Shown in pieces: positions 34,673-43,414 of a DNA stretch of 64,000 nucleotides. Within the stretch, counting starts at the first letter, position 1, and every line of letters starts with the position of its first letter. The DNA lies in contig CAKUNF010000006.1 in assembly GCA_934668375.1 (NCBI GenBank), forward strand, positions 32,086 through 96,085. The letters run 5' to 3'. The translations under genes and the position numbers were made by a program. Below the pieces are notes generated by a model that saw only the letters and a program-made list of their open reading frames with translations, made no database searches and was not told the DNA's origin. Source of the DNA: an uncultured Parolsenella sp. Its GTDB lineage: Bacteria > Actinomycetota > Coriobacteriia > Coriobacteriales > Atopobiaceae.

Positions 34673-36730
34673 ATGAGCGAGAAGATCAGGAACGTTGCCC
34701 TCGTCGGCCAAGGCGGCGTCGGCAAGACGATGCTTGCCGAGGCCATGCTCCATCTCTCTGGCGTCACGAACCGCCTGGGCGGTCACAAGGGCACAAAGCC
34801 CACGCTCGACTACGACCCCGAGGAGGAGAAGCGCTCCTTCTCCATCAAGCTCGCCATGGCGCCCGTGCCGTGGAACGGCGCGCGCCTCAACGTCATCGAT
34901 GCCCCCTGCTACCCGGACTTCATTGGAGATGCCTACGCCGCGATGTCTGCGGTTGAGACGGCCGTCTTTGTCGTTGATGCGGCTGGCGACCCCGGCGCGG
35001 TCACGACGCGCCTGTGGTATGCGGCCGAGGATCTGTCGCTGGCCCGCGCCGTCTTCGTGAACCGCATCGACCGCTCCGAGGCCCACTATGACGCCACGCT
35101 CGCCGCGCTGCAGGAGCGCTTTGGCACGCGCCTCGGCGCCGTGACGTTGCCGTGGGGTGTGGGGGATGACTTCAAGGGCATCATCGACGTCATCCGCATG
35201 CAGGCGCGCCACCTCGACGGCTCGGGCAAGCCCGTTGTCTGCGACATCCCCGACGACATGCGGCCCGCCGCCGATGACGCCCGCGCCCACCTCTGCGAGC
35301 TCGTGGTTGAGGCAGACGACGAGCTCATGCTCAAGTACCTCGAGGGAGACGGCCAGCTCACGCAGGACGAGCTCGAGGGGCTTCTCGCCAAGGCCATTGC
35401 CGAGCGCATCTTCGTGCCCGTGTTCGCCGGCTCCTGCACGCGAGAAGAGGGCGTCACGAGCCTTATGGACGACATCGAGACGTACTTCCCCGCGGCGAGC
35501 GACTTTGGTGGCGTGCCGCTCGTCAACGGTGACTACCTCGACATCGACGAGGGCGACGACCGCCCGGTTGGCTTTGTCTTCAAGGTCCTGAACGACCAGC
35601 AGAACGGTCGCCTCGCACTCATGAAGGTGCTTGCCGGCACAATCACGCCGGGCCTCGAGCTCACGTGCGCGCGCACGCGCAAGCCCGAGCGCCTCGCGCA
35701 CATCTACCGCATGGTCGGCCGCGACATGACCGAGGTCCAGAGCGCCGTTGCGGGCGACATCGTCGTGGTTCCCAAGATCGCTGCGATGGCCGGGGACACG
35801 CTCTCCGTCACGGGCAAGGTCGAGGCCGCGGCGTTCCGCTTCCCCAACTCGCTGTACCAGGTTGCTATCGAGCCCGACAAGCGCGGTACGGAGGACAAGC
35901 TGTTCAGCTTCCTCGAGAAGTCCTGCGACGCCGATCCCACGATGAAGGTCACGCGCAACGAGGAGACTGGCCAGACCGTCATCTCCGCCATTGGCGAGGC
36001 GCAGGTGTCGGTGCTGCTCGACCGCATGGCGGCGCGAGCGGGCGTCACGGCGCACGTCGTCCCCATGCGCGTGCCATATCGCGAGACGATTCGACGTACC
36101 GCGAGCGCTCAGGGCCGTCACAAGAAGCAGACGGGTGGTGCCGGTCAGTACGGCGATTGCTGGCTGCGCCTTGAGCCCAATCCGGGCGGTGGCTATGAGT
36201 TCGTTGACGAGGTCGTGGGCGGACGCATCCCGAAGGGCCTCATCCCGGCCGTGGACAAGGGCGTGCAGGAGACCATGCGCGAGGGCGTCGTGGCCGGCTA
36301 TCCGATGATCGACGTGCGCGTGGCCTGCTATGACGGCAGCTATCACTCCGTGGACTCCAACGAGATGGCGTTCAAGACCGCCGCGCGCATCGGTTTCCAA
36401 AAGGCTGCCTCCGATGCCGAGCCCGTCGTGCTTGAGCCCATGGCAAAGCTCGAGGTCACGGTACCCGAGGACTATGCAGGTTCCGTCATGGGAGACGTGA
36501 GCGCAAGCCGCGGCCGCGTCGAGGGCATGAATGCCGGCGAGCGCGGTACCACGGTCATCCAGGCGCGCGTGCCTTACGCCGAGGTTCTCGACTACGCCAC
36601 GCGCCTGCGCTCGCTCTCTCGTGGTACGGGCGAGTTCACGCTTGAGATCGACGGCTACGAGCAGGTCCCGCATGACGTCCAGGCAAAGCTTGCCGAGGAG
36701 TGGCAGAGCCGCCGGGCGGCCGGTAGGTAG
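34673..36730 (+). CDS. Elongation factor G-like protein (EF-G2 type)
   Basis: The 685-residue protein has the full EF-G domain order. The G motifs are unusual: G1 is GQGGVGKT (12-19) rather than AHIDAGKT, G3 is DAPC (76-79) rather than DTPG, and G4 is NRID (130-133) rather than NKMD. These differences mark the EF-G-like group found in Actinobacteria beside true FusA. The later domains are normal, with GRHKKQTGGAGQYGDCWLRLEP and MGDVSASRGRVEGM. It may act in ribosome recycling or under stress, with weaker GTPase activity; that is not known here. The ATG at 34673 follows GGAGGGAGTCATC. Confidence 0.88.
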   Translation: MSEKIRNVALVGQGGVGKTMLAEAMLHLSGVTNRLGGHKGTKPTLDYDPEEEKRSFSIKLAMAPVPWNGARLNVIDAPCYPDFIGDAYAAMSAVETAVFVVDAAGDPGAVTTRLWYAAEDLSLARAVFVNRIDRSEAHYDATLAALQERFGTRLGAVTLPWGVGDDFKGIIDVIRMQARHLDGSGKPVVCDIPDDMRPAADDARAHLCELVVEADDELMLKYLEGDGQLTQDELEGLLAKAIAERIFVPVFAGSCTREEGVTSLMDDIETYFPAASDFGGVPLVNGDYLDIDEGDDRPVGFVFKVLNDQQNGRLALMKVLAGTITPGLELTCARTRKPERLAHIYRMVGRDMTEVQSAVAGDIVVVPKIAAMAGDTLSVTGKVEAAAFRFPNSLYQVAIEPDKRGTEDKLFSFLEKSCDADPTMKVTRNEETGQTVISAIGEAQVSVLLDRMAARAGVTAHVVPMRVPYRETIRRTASAQGRHKKQTGGAGQYGDCWLRLEPNPGGGYEFVDEVVGGRIPKGLIPAVDKGVQETMREGVVAGYPMIDVRVACYDGSYHSVDSNEMAFKTAARIGFQKAASDAEPVVLEPMAKLEVTVPEDYAGSVMGDVSASRGRVEGMNAGERGTTVIQARVPYAEVLDYATRLRSLSRGTGEFTLEIDGYEQVPHDVQAKLAEEWQSRRAAGR

Positions 36731-36752
36731 CTCTATTCGCTGAGATTGGTGG

Positions 36753-36788
36753 GCGGCCCCGTCGAGGATTCTCGACGGGGCCGCTTTT
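36753..36788 (+). terminator. Terminator of the EF-G-like gene
   Basis: GCGGCCCCGTCGAG (36753-36766) pairs with CTCGACGGGGCCGC (36771-36784) and is followed by TTTTATT. Confidence 0.9.
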
Positions 36789-36977
36789 ATTGCATGCCGT
36801 TCGCCGGGCGGCAAACGCGCAAAATCAGGGGCGTCTTGCTATTTCTATGCCATCTAGCTCGCCTGACGCAAATCTAACAAGAATCAAACAGCCGCTTGCC
36901 GGATTTGCGAGCGTGATGGGCGTCGCGGGTCTTTTTGTTCCCTAATATCTGCCCCACCCAAAAGGGAGGGGGAGGTT

Positions 36978-38066
36978 GTGGATAGGTTTGCTGGCATTTC
37001 CGGATTTGGCGGTGCGTATGGCACGGGCATCGTGCGGTCTCAGCGTGGCTCGTCGATCGTGGTTGGCTATGAGAGCGCTCTGGCGTTCTGGCGCCACGTC
37101 CGCGTGGAGGACCCGGTGCTGACGCGCGAGCTTCTCGGACAGCTCTATCCCGATGACGTGCTCGCGACGCTCGACGCCGAGGCCCTGGCCACGGACACTT
37201 CCCTGCGCCCGCTCGAGTTGCCAAGCTGTGCGTGCGAGCGGGCCCAACATGCGGCGATGATCACCGGATTAAAGGTGCCTCTCGATGTTGTTGTCGGCAA
37301 GCGCTTGGCAAGAAGGCCATCCTCTGCCCTCGCGTGTCGTACGTGGAGCGGCCCCGTGGCCGACGGGCTGCTCGTCTCCATCGAGTCAGGCGTATTTGTC
37401 AGCTCGCCGGAACTTGTGATTATGCAGCTTGCTCATGGTCTCGGGCTTTACAAGTCAATTGCGCTCGCCATGGAGCTCTGCGGTTCGTATTCGCTGCTGA
37501 GTAATGGGCGCTGCGAGTGGGACGTTATTCCGCTGACGAATGTGGCGAGACTAAATGGGCTGGCTTGCATATCGGCTGAGTGCAGGGGAGTTGCAACGAT
37601 GCGCCGAGTTGGAAGGCTCGCCATGGACAACTCTGGATCTCCGAGAGAGACCGCGCTGGCGGTTATGCTGAGCCTCCCGCGCAGCCTTGGTGGATGGGGA
37701 TGCGGAAAGCCGAGGCTTAATGCCGATATATCTCTCAGTGAAGAGGCGTCAAGAGAATGCTCTCGTTCGAAGCTCGTCGCTGACCTGCTGTTTGATGACG
37801 CAGGCCTTGATGTTGAGTATCAGGGGAGAGAGTGGCATGAAAAGAGCGAGGACAGGCTTTCGGATGAGACCCGTCAAAACGCTCTCATGATGATGGGTAA
37901 ATCCTGCCTGTTTGTTTCAAAAGAGCAGCTGTCTGACGAAGAGCGTATGGACGGAATAGCTGCGCTCATTAGAAAAAGACTTGGTTTCGAACCATTTCGC
38001 AAAGAGCTGACGCCTAAGATGGCCCTCCAGCGCATGCAGATGATGTCCGATTTAGGGGTTCGCTGA
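36978..38066 (+). CDS. Coriobacteria-type protein, possible PD-(D/E)XK/AbiEi-like fold, function unknown
   Basis: The 362-residue protein is not from a family with known function. Its pattern is similar to a protein family I associate with Coriobacteria: an N-terminal VVGYESALAFWR element, then ADGLLVSIESGVFVSSPELVIMQLA, PLTNVARL, SPRETALAVMLSLPRSLGGWG, KPRLN, and LVADLLFDDAGLDVEYQGREWH. The D-x(n)-EYxGxxxH end resembles the catalytic face of restriction-like nucleases such as DUF559 or AbiEi partners, but this is an inference. It starts at GTG after GGGAGGGGGAGG. Codon use becomes AT-richer from ~37450, consistent with acquisition. A large palindromic element follows it. Confidence 0.6.
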   Translation: MDRFAGISGFGGAYGTGIVRSQRGSSIVVGYESALAFWRHVRVEDPVLTRELLGQLYPDDVLATLDAEALATDTSLRPLELPSCACERAQHAAMITGLKVPLDVVVGKRLARRPSSALACRTWSGPVADGLLVSIESGVFVSSPELVIMQLAHGLGLYKSIALAMELCGSYSLLSNGRCEWDVIPLTNVARLNGLACISAECRGVATMRRVGRLAMDNSGSPRETALAVMLSLPRSLGGWGCGKPRLNADISLSEEASRECSRSKLVADLLFDDAGLDVEYQGREWHEKSEDRLSDETRQNALMMMGKSCLFVSKEQLSDEERMDGIAALIRKRLGFEPFRKELTPKMALQRMQMMSDLGVR

Positions 38067-38076
38067 ATAGCGTGGC

Positions 38077-38294
38077 CAATCTACGTGAAGATTCGGCTTT
38101 TACTCCGTCGCAGACTTGAGAAGTGCACGAGCTGTGCGGCCTTTTCGAGGGCTATCCGAAGATGTCTTTCTTACAACACTTAATCTACCTGCATGTTTGC
38201 AAGATGCCAATGGAGGCATGTCCGTAAAATAGTCTGAAGCTCGTACACTTCTCAACTTTGCGACGAATAGAGGGCTGACTTCTCACGTAGATTG
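38077..38294. repeat. 218-bp element with ~57-bp imperfect terminal inverted repeats
   Basis: The outer ends are a perfect 12-bp pair, CAATCTACGTGA (38077-38088) with TCACGTAGATTG (38283-38294). After a 17-nt poorly matched stretch of equal length on each side, an inner pair of 28 nt (38106-38133 with 38238-38265) matches at 25 positions. The 104-nt centre contains ATGCC...GGCAT. No coding sequence is present. It is either a MITE-like element or the gene of a long structured RNA. Confidence 0.65.
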
Positions 38295-38310
38295 TTTGTC
38301 CTCACAAGGA

Positions 38311-38340
38311 GGGGCCGTCAATCGTCTGATTGACGGCCCC
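38311..38340. terminator. Hairpin at the 3' end of the RmlD-like gene
   Basis: A perfect 13-bp stem, GGGGCCGTCAATC (38311-38323) with GATTGACGGCCCC (38328-38340), lies 30 nt beyond the minus-strand stop. The T run is poor. Confidence 0.7.
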
Positions 38341-38369
38341 TGGCGTTGCGTTTGTGGTTTTGCGGAAGG

Positions 38370-39257
38370 CTAGCTCCAACCAAAATCTCCCAGGCAACGG
38401 TCAACGTTGTCTTCGAAGGTGCCAAGCTCAATGCCGCAGCTGGCGAGCTTGCTCGCGTCGAGTCTGAAATCGCGGAAGCGGTCCGAGTAGCGGTCTGGAT
38501 TGGGCAGGATGAATTGCTCGATCGTATCCTCGCTGTACCCAAGCTTGCGAGCCACCAGCTTGGCGCACTCGTAGGTGCTCAGGCCATCATTGGCATTCGT
38601 GCCGTTAGCGGCAGCAAAGTGGTACGTGCCGCTTGGAAGCTCACAGATATTTGCGAAGTTGTCCGCAAGTTGCTGCGCGTAGGTCATGCAGCGCTTCTCG
38701 TTCACGGTGAACTTCGTGGGAGTTTGCGTCCGCAGTGCCTTGAGCACGTTGCCCACGATCCCCGGCGATGGCCTAACGCCAGGCATGGCCATCCCAAACA
38801 TCCAAGAGAGCCGCAACGTCACGTGGTCGCTCGAATTCTCCCTGAGCCATGCGTCCACCTCGGCTTTCTGCTGGCCGTATCTGGTGACGCAGTTCGGCTC
38901 AACGTCCTCGGTGAAGGGTCCCGGCTCGCTCTTCCCGTTGAACAGCTGCTCGGTTGAGATGAACAGCATGCGCTTTCCGCGCGCCTCGCACGCCTTCGCA
39001 ATCTCAATCGCCGAATCGCAGTTCACGAGGTGCGTTCCGTGTGGATCGTTCTCGCAGTCGGCCGTCGTGGCGTTTGCGGCGGTGTGAAAGAGCAGGTCAA
39101 AGTCCAGATTCTTGAAGAACCCCGCCACCTCGTCGGGCTTTGTGTAGTCGACGTCATGCCTGCTCACACGCACGAAATCAAAGCGATCCGCGTTATAGCG
39201 CTGGACCAGGCTGGCAAGGTAGCCATTTGCCCCGGTAATTGCCACGCGTTGTCTCAT
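38370..39257 (-). CDS. SDR-type sugar nucleotide reductase, RmlD-like
   Basis: The 295-residue extended SDR protein begins VAITGANGYLASLVQR, the NAD(P)-binding motif. LLFHTAANATTADCEND, FISTEQLFNGKSEPGPFTEDVEPN and the catalytic pair in YGQQK follow. The overall pattern matches dTDP-4-dehydrorhamnose reductase (RmlD). However, no rmlA, rmlB or rmlC is nearby, so it may act on another sugar. It sits 42 nt downstream of the mannose-6-phosphate isomerase gene on the same strand and is probably its operon partner. The ATG is preceded by a weak GGGGGGCAAGA. Confidence 0.82.
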   Translation of the reverse strand: MRQRVAITGANGYLASLVQRYNADRFDFVRVSRHDVDYTKPDEVAGFFKNLDFDLLFHTAANATTADCENDPHGTHLVNCDSAIEIAKACEARGKRMLFISTEQLFNGKSEPGPFTEDVEPNCVTRYGQQKAEVDAWLRENSSDHVTLRLSWMFGMAMPGVRPSPGIVGNVLKALRTQTPTKFTVNEKRCMTYAQQLADNFANICELPSGTYHFAAANGTNANDGLSTYECAKLVARKLGYSEDTIEQFILPNPDRYSDRFRDFRLDASKLASCGIELGTFEDNVDRCLGDFGWS

Positions 39258-39299
39258 TCTTGCCCCCCGTTATCGATGTCCTCATGCGGCCCGCGAGTT

Positions 39300-40235
39300 C
39301 TAGGGTCGATAGCTCTGCAGCACGCGGCAGTTTCCGCGCACGGTGTAGCTTCCCACGCATGCGGGAATCACGGCAGACATGGTATAGGGCAGCTCGACCG
39401 CTCCCTCGTCCGTCTCAACAACCGCGTCTCCATGAACGCACGTGAGAATCTGGTAGCGTCCGTTGCCCTTGCAGCTCCACTCGCCCACGACGTCAACGAC
39501 GTTCGAGGTAAACAGCCTGTGCTCCACGCCCGTGCGCACACGCGTGCCTGCGGCCTCGTCGTAGAGACCAAGGTGGCGCACGCTCGGCTCGTTGTCGGTC
39601 TTGAGCACGTCGAACCCCTTGTCAACGTGTAGCTCGCGTCCGCGACCCCAGTCGCACAGGCGATACGTCGTGTTGCCAAACGAGCCGATCTCCACCGCAA
39701 AGATGCCCGGGCCTAGCGCGTGCATGGTGCCGGCGGGAATGAGGATGAAGTCGCCCTCGTGCATCTCGACGCGGCGGCCGTAGCGGTCTCCGATGGTGTC
39801 GTCCGCCGCCGCGGCTCGCAACGCGTCCACGTTGTCCGTCAAGCATCCGGCGATGAGCTCGGCACCAGGCTCGGCGTGGAGAATGTACCAGCTCTCGGCC
39901 TTCTCGTGATCGCCCTCCGCGGCCTGGGCATACGCCTCGTCGGGGTGCACCTGGACGGAGAGAAACTCCTTTGGGTCCATGGAAACGACCTGGATCGTCG
40001 CCTCGTCCTCAAGGTCGCCAATGACCTCGTCGTGGTGCCGGGCGAGGAATGCGTCGAACTTCATGCCGGCGCACGGTCCGTTTGCAACCGTAGTGCAGAT
40101 CCCCTCGTGCGCCGAGACGTCGAAAGCCTCGCCATTGTTGACGTCTCCACCGTACGACAGCCCGCGCGCCTCCGAGATTCGCGTGCCGCCCCAGATGGGG
40201 GAGATGTAGGTGGGTTCGAGAAGAATTGGTCCCAT
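39300..40235 (-). CDS. manA: Class I mannose-6-phosphate isomerase
   Basis: The 311-residue protein belongs to the short (firmicute-type) class I phosphomannose isomerases, which interconvert mannose-6-P and fructose-6-P using zinc. The N-terminus LEPTYISPIWGGTRI is standard. LSVQVHPDEAYA carries the metal-binding His, ESWYIL follows, and FILIPAGTMHALGPGIFAVEIGSFGNTTYRLCDWGR is the cupin core. The C-terminal domain is normal. A second, more distant copy is at 44445. It lies 90 nt after deoC on the same strand. GGAGGACACATG is at the start. Confidence 0.9.
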   Translation of the reverse strand: MGPILLEPTYISPIWGGTRISEARGLSYGGDVNNGEAFDVSAHEGICTTVANGPCAGMKFDAFLARHHDEVIGDLEDEATIQVVSMDPKEFLSVQVHPDEAYAQAAEGDHEKAESWYILHAEPGAELIAGCLTDNVDALRAAAADDTIGDRYGRRVEMHEGDFILIPAGTMHALGPGIFAVEIGSFGNTTYRLCDWGRGRELHVDKGFDVLKTDNEPSVRHLGLYDEAAGTRVRTGVEHRLFTSNVVDVVGEWSCKGNGRYQILTCVHGDAVVETDEGAVELPYTMSAVIPACVGSYTVRGNCRVLQSYRP

Positions 40236-40324
40236 GTGTCCTCCTTGGCTTGCAGGCGTCGTCGCTCGGCGCTGCGATAAAAAACGGCTACCGCCAGTAT
40301 GGTCGGTAGCCGTTGAGTTGGCCT

Positions 40325-41053
40325 CTACAGCTCGATGGAGTCGATGCCCTGCTCGGCGAAGCGGCGCTTGAGCTCCTCGATGATGGGGATGCCGGCCGAG
40401 CAGCCGATGCGCGTGGCGCCCGCGCGCACCATGTCGAGGAACGTGTCGGCGTCGCGGATGCCGCCAGCGGCCTTGACCTGCACCTTGTCGCCGCAGTGGG
40501 CCTTCATGAGCTTCACGTCCTCAACCGTGGCGCCGCCCGTGGAGAAGCCGGTGCTCGTCTTGATGAACGTGGGCTCAACCTCGCGGGCAATCTCGGCAAG
40601 CTTGATCTTCTCGTCATCCGTGAGCAGGCAGTTCTCGAAGATCACCTTGGAGGGAATCTCCTCCTCGCGGCCCTTGCTGGCCTCGCGGCAGACCTCGACG
40701 ATCTGGGTCATCTCATCCTTGATGTAGTCCCAGTTGCCGGCCTTGACCTGCGTGAGGTTCACCACGTAGTCAATCTCGTTGGCGCCGTTGGCGATGGCGT
40801 CCTTGGTCTCGTTGACCTTGGCGGCGACGGACGTCTGGCCAAGGGGGAAGGCGATTGCGGCACCGGTGTGGATGTCCGTGCCCGCCAGGTAATCGGAGCA
40901 GAACTTGGACTGGACCTGGTTGATGGCGACCATCTTGAAGTGATAGGCCTTGGCCTCGTCGCAGAGCTTGGCCATGTCGGCCTCGGTGGCGTCTGCGTGG
41001 AGGTTGGTGTGGTCCACGAGGCGGGCGAGGTCATCGAGCGTGTAGGTTGCCAT
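40325..41053 (-). CDS. deoC: Deoxyribose-phosphate aldolase family protein (copy 1)
   Basis: The 242-residue class I aldolase has the DERA pattern with the acid/base Asp in NEIDYVVN, Lys in [15 protein letters not shown] and the Schiff-base Lys in [12 protein letters not shown] normally cleaves deoxyribose-5-P to acetaldehyde and glyceraldehyde-3-P. This copy is close to the 47043 gene and ends with the same ~40 residues, and both flank the mannose-type PTS. No deoxyribose genes (deoA, deoD, rbsK) are nearby, so another sugar phosphate may be the substrate. The ATG at 41053 follows GAAAGGGGAAGAAC. A longer start at 41158 is not supported. Confidence 0.88.
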   Translation of the reverse strand: MATYTLDDLARLVDHTNLHADATEADMAKLCDEAKAYHFKMVAINQVQSKFCSDYLAGTDIHTGAAIAFPLGQTSVAAKVNETKDAIANGANEIDYVVNLTQVKAGNWDYIKDEMTQIVEVCREASKGREEEIPSKVIFENCLLTDDEKIKLAEIAREVEPTFIKTSTGFSTGGATVEDVKLMKAHCGDKVQVKAAGGIRDADTFLDMVRAGATRIGCSAGIPIIEELKRRFAEQGIDSIEL

Positions 41054-41347
41054 GTTCTTCCCCTTTCCTGCGGTCCCGCGCGCGCGAGCCCGTAAGCCGT
41101 GCCGGTGGTATCCGGCATTTTCAGTCCGCACATATGCGTGCGAACCAGTTGTTGGCAATAGGATACATCTAAGGAACTAACAAATAGCTATAAACAATGG
41201 AAATGTAAGAACAAATAATCTTATATGAAGCTAATAAGTACCATTCACGCCGAAAAATAAGCCGTTCGCCATTTCGAACCGGGCATTCAATTGTGGCGGC
41301 TTGGTGAATATGTATTCTACAGGTCAGGACATAGCGAAAGGAATCCC
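41054..41347. other. 294-nt divergent intergenic region, deoC copy 1 / PTS EIIA
   Basis: This AT-rich region should contain both divergent promoters. AATATGT at 41307-41313 overlaps a TATTCT -10-like box ~35 nt before the EIIA start. Similar AATATGT/ACATATGT cores lie at 46132-46139, 47832-47838 and 47862-47868, in front of the GntR and deoC-2 genes. They could be a shared operator. Confidence 0.4.
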
Positions 41348-41776
41348 ATGAACATATTGCTTACATCGCATGGCAGTCTCTGCACGGGCCTCCTCGATGC
41401 ATTCCAGATGTTTGCGGCGGGCGCCACGCATGTGAGCGCCGTGAGCCTCACCGACACGGGTATCGACGACTTCCGCGATCGCCTCACGGCCCGCGTGAAC
41501 GAGCTGCTCGCAGACGGTGACGTGCTCATCATGTCCGACCTTCCGGGTGGCACGCCCTACAACGAGTCCTATGCCCTGTTCCTCACGAATCCCGAGCACA
41601 TCAGGCTCGTCTCGGGCACGAACTTCCCCATGCTGCTGGAAGCCGGCGTGCTCGCGATGAGCTCTGACGACCTTGACGCGGTTACTTCCGCCGCGCTCAC
41701 GGCCGGGTCTGCCGGCGTCATAGCTGCGGAGATGCCCGCAGACGGCTCGGACGAGGAAGAGGACGACCTTTTCTAA
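41348..41776 (+). CDS. PTS mannose-family EIIA
   Basis: The 142-residue protein is an EIIA of the mannose/fructose/sorbose PTS family. It accepts phosphate from HPr and passes it to EIIB. The N-terminal strand ILLTSHGSLCTGLLDAF carries the phosphorylated His8. DVLIMSDLPGGTPYNESYALFL is the standard second motif. The end is acidic (DEEEDDLF), and EIIC ends with a similar DDDLF. The ATG at 41348 follows GAAAGGAATCCC. It is first in the PTS operon. Confidence 0.93.
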   Translation: MNILLTSHGSLCTGLLDAFQMFAAGATHVSAVSLTDTGIDDFRDRLTARVNELLADGDVLIMSDLPGGTPYNESYALFLTNPEHIRLVSGTNFPMLLEAGVLAMSSDDLDAVTSAALTAGSAGVIAAEMPADGSDEEEDDLF

Positions 41777-41905
41777 GCCGGGTGGAGGGGCTGGTGAATC
41801 GCCCAAGGGGAGCCCCTCCACACCGCGCCGCCGCGCGCGGCGCCCACACGTGATCTACGGGGCGCAGCCCCCGAGACATACACAAGAGAGGATATGGGAG
41901 GAACC

Positions 41906-42400
41906 ATGGCAATCACTCTCGCTCGCGTTGACGACCGCGTCATCCACGGTCAGACCATGACCCGCTGGGTCGCCAAGAAGCCCGTCGACTCGATCATCGT
42001 CATCAGCGACAAGGTCGCCGCCGACGACCTGCGCAAGAAGGTCCTCAAGGCCGCCGCGGCCAACTTGAAGCTCGGCATCTACAACGTCGAGCAGGGCGTC
42101 AAGGCTCTCGAGAAGGTCCACGCCTCCAGCAAGAACTTCTACATCATCTCCGACTCCACGACCGGCTTTGCCGACATCGTGCGCGCTGGTGGTAACTTCG
42201 GCCCCGTGCTCAACGTGGGCAACCTCAACGGTGCCCGCCCCAACACCAAGCCCATGGGCAACGCCGTGTGCCTCAACGACGACGACGTGGAGGCCCTCGA
42301 TTACCTCGAGGAGCATGGCGTGAAGGTCGAGTTCCAGCTCATTCCTGACAACTCGCCTATCACCTGGCCCGCCATGAAGGCCAAGTACCAGTCTGCCTAG
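41906..42400 (+). CDS. PTS mannose/fructose/sorbose-family EIIB
   Basis: The 164-residue protein begins MAITLARVDDRVIHGQTMTRW; His14 is the phosphorylation site of the Man-family EIIB. SDKVAADDLRKKVLKAA and GGNFGPVLNVGNLNGARPNTKPMGNAV are typical. EIIB transfers phosphate to the incoming sugar bound in EIIC/EIID. The ATG at 41906 follows GGGAGGAACC. The 171-nt gap to EIIC contains GC-rich hairpins (around 42500-42540) that could tune expression. Confidence 0.94.
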   Translation: MAITLARVDDRVIHGQTMTRWVAKKPVDSIIVISDKVAADDLRKKVLKAAAANLKLGIYNVEQGVKALEKVHASSKNFYIISDSTTGFADIVRAGGNFGPVLNVGNLNGARPNTKPMGNAVCLNDDDVEALDYLEEHGVKVEFQLIPDNSPITWPAMKAKYQSA

Positions 42401-42571
42401 CGCGCCTGCCGCCGCGACTCGCCCCCCCGGACGGGCGAGTCTCCCGGCATCTCTCGTGCCATGGCCCCGGGACGGTCATGGCAGCGTCCTGATGTGAGAA
42501 AGACGCCCGCCCGTGGGCGGGCAATGCCGGCGTAAAGCCGGAGCAAGGGTTCCATCGTTGAAGGAGGAGAA

Positions 42572-43396
42572 ATGGAACTGCTTTTCCCAGCGCTTATGTG
42601 TGGCGTGTTCTGCTACCTGGGCGCCATCGAGTCCGCGCCGATGTTCGGCATCACGGGCAGCTTCTACATGGTCGGCCGTCCGCTCGTCGGTGGCCTGCTG
42701 TGCGGCCTCGTCTTTGGTGACGTCACCGCCGGTGTCCTGTGCGGCGTCGCCGTCCAGGCCGTGTTCATCGCCAACCTCTCCACGGGCGGCGCGACGAACT
42801 CCGAGATCACGTACGCCACCTACGGCGGCATCGGCCTTGCCCTTGCCACCACGAAGGACCCGGCCGTTGCCGTCACGCTCTCCGTGCTCATCGGCCAGAC
42901 CTTCGGCCTGATTTTCTACAACACCCGCATGGCCCTGTACTCCTTCTTCAACAACGGCGCCCAGAAGGCCGCCGAGGAGAACAACGACCGCGGCATCACC
43001 CTGTGGCACGTCGTCTACCCGCAGATTTGCACTTTCTTCCTGCGCGCCGTCCCCGTGTTCCTCGCCATCTACCTCGGCCAGGGCCTCGTTGACACCCTGC
43101 TTAGCTCCGTGCCCGAGATCGTCACGCACATCATCTCCGTCCTCGGCGGCGTCCTGCCCGCCCTCGGCATCGGCATGCTGATGAACATCGTCATCAAGGA
43201 GAAGATCCAGCTCATCTACTTCTTCGCCGGCTTCGTGCTCCTGGCCTTCGCCGGCCTGCCGATGGTCGCCATCGTCTTCATCGCCGCTCTCGTCGCCTAC
43301 CTCGTGTACCAGTCCTCCGGCAAGGTTGCTGCTCCTGCCGCTGAGACCTCCGGCGAGAACGCCGACGGTTCCTACGAAGACGACGACCTGTTCTAA
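42572..43396 (+). CDS. PTS mannose-family EIIC (membrane)
   Basis: The 274-residue membrane protein has about seven hydrophobic segments and the EIIC-Man pattern: MELLFPALMCGVFCYLGAIES, then VGRPLVGGLLCGLVFGD, and a glycine-rich GGATNSEITYATYGGIGLALAT. It forms the sugar channel together with EIID. The last ~25 residues are hydrophilic and end in EDDDLF, like EIIA. GAAGGAGGAGAA precedes the ATG. EIID starts 19 nt after the stop. Confidence 0.94.
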   Translation: MELLFPALMCGVFCYLGAIESAPMFGITGSFYMVGRPLVGGLLCGLVFGDVTAGVLCGVAVQAVFIANLSTGGATNSEITYATYGGIGLALATTKDPAVAVTLSVLIGQTFGLIFYNTRMALYSFFNNGAQKAAEENNDRGITLWHVVYPQICTFFLRAVPVFLAIYLGQGLVDTLLSSVPEIVTHIISVLGGVLPALGIGMLMNIVIKEKIQLIYFFAGFVLLAFAGLPMVAIVFIAALVAYLVYQSSGKVAAPAAETSGENADGSYEDDDLF

Positions 43397-43414
43397 GAAG
43401 GGAGCACAACGAAA

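Noticed and set aside
38077-38294. The long inverted-arm element as a retron ncRNA
   Set aside because: No reverse transcriptase gene is adjacent or anywhere in the window; the arms are much longer than retron a1/a2 repeats.
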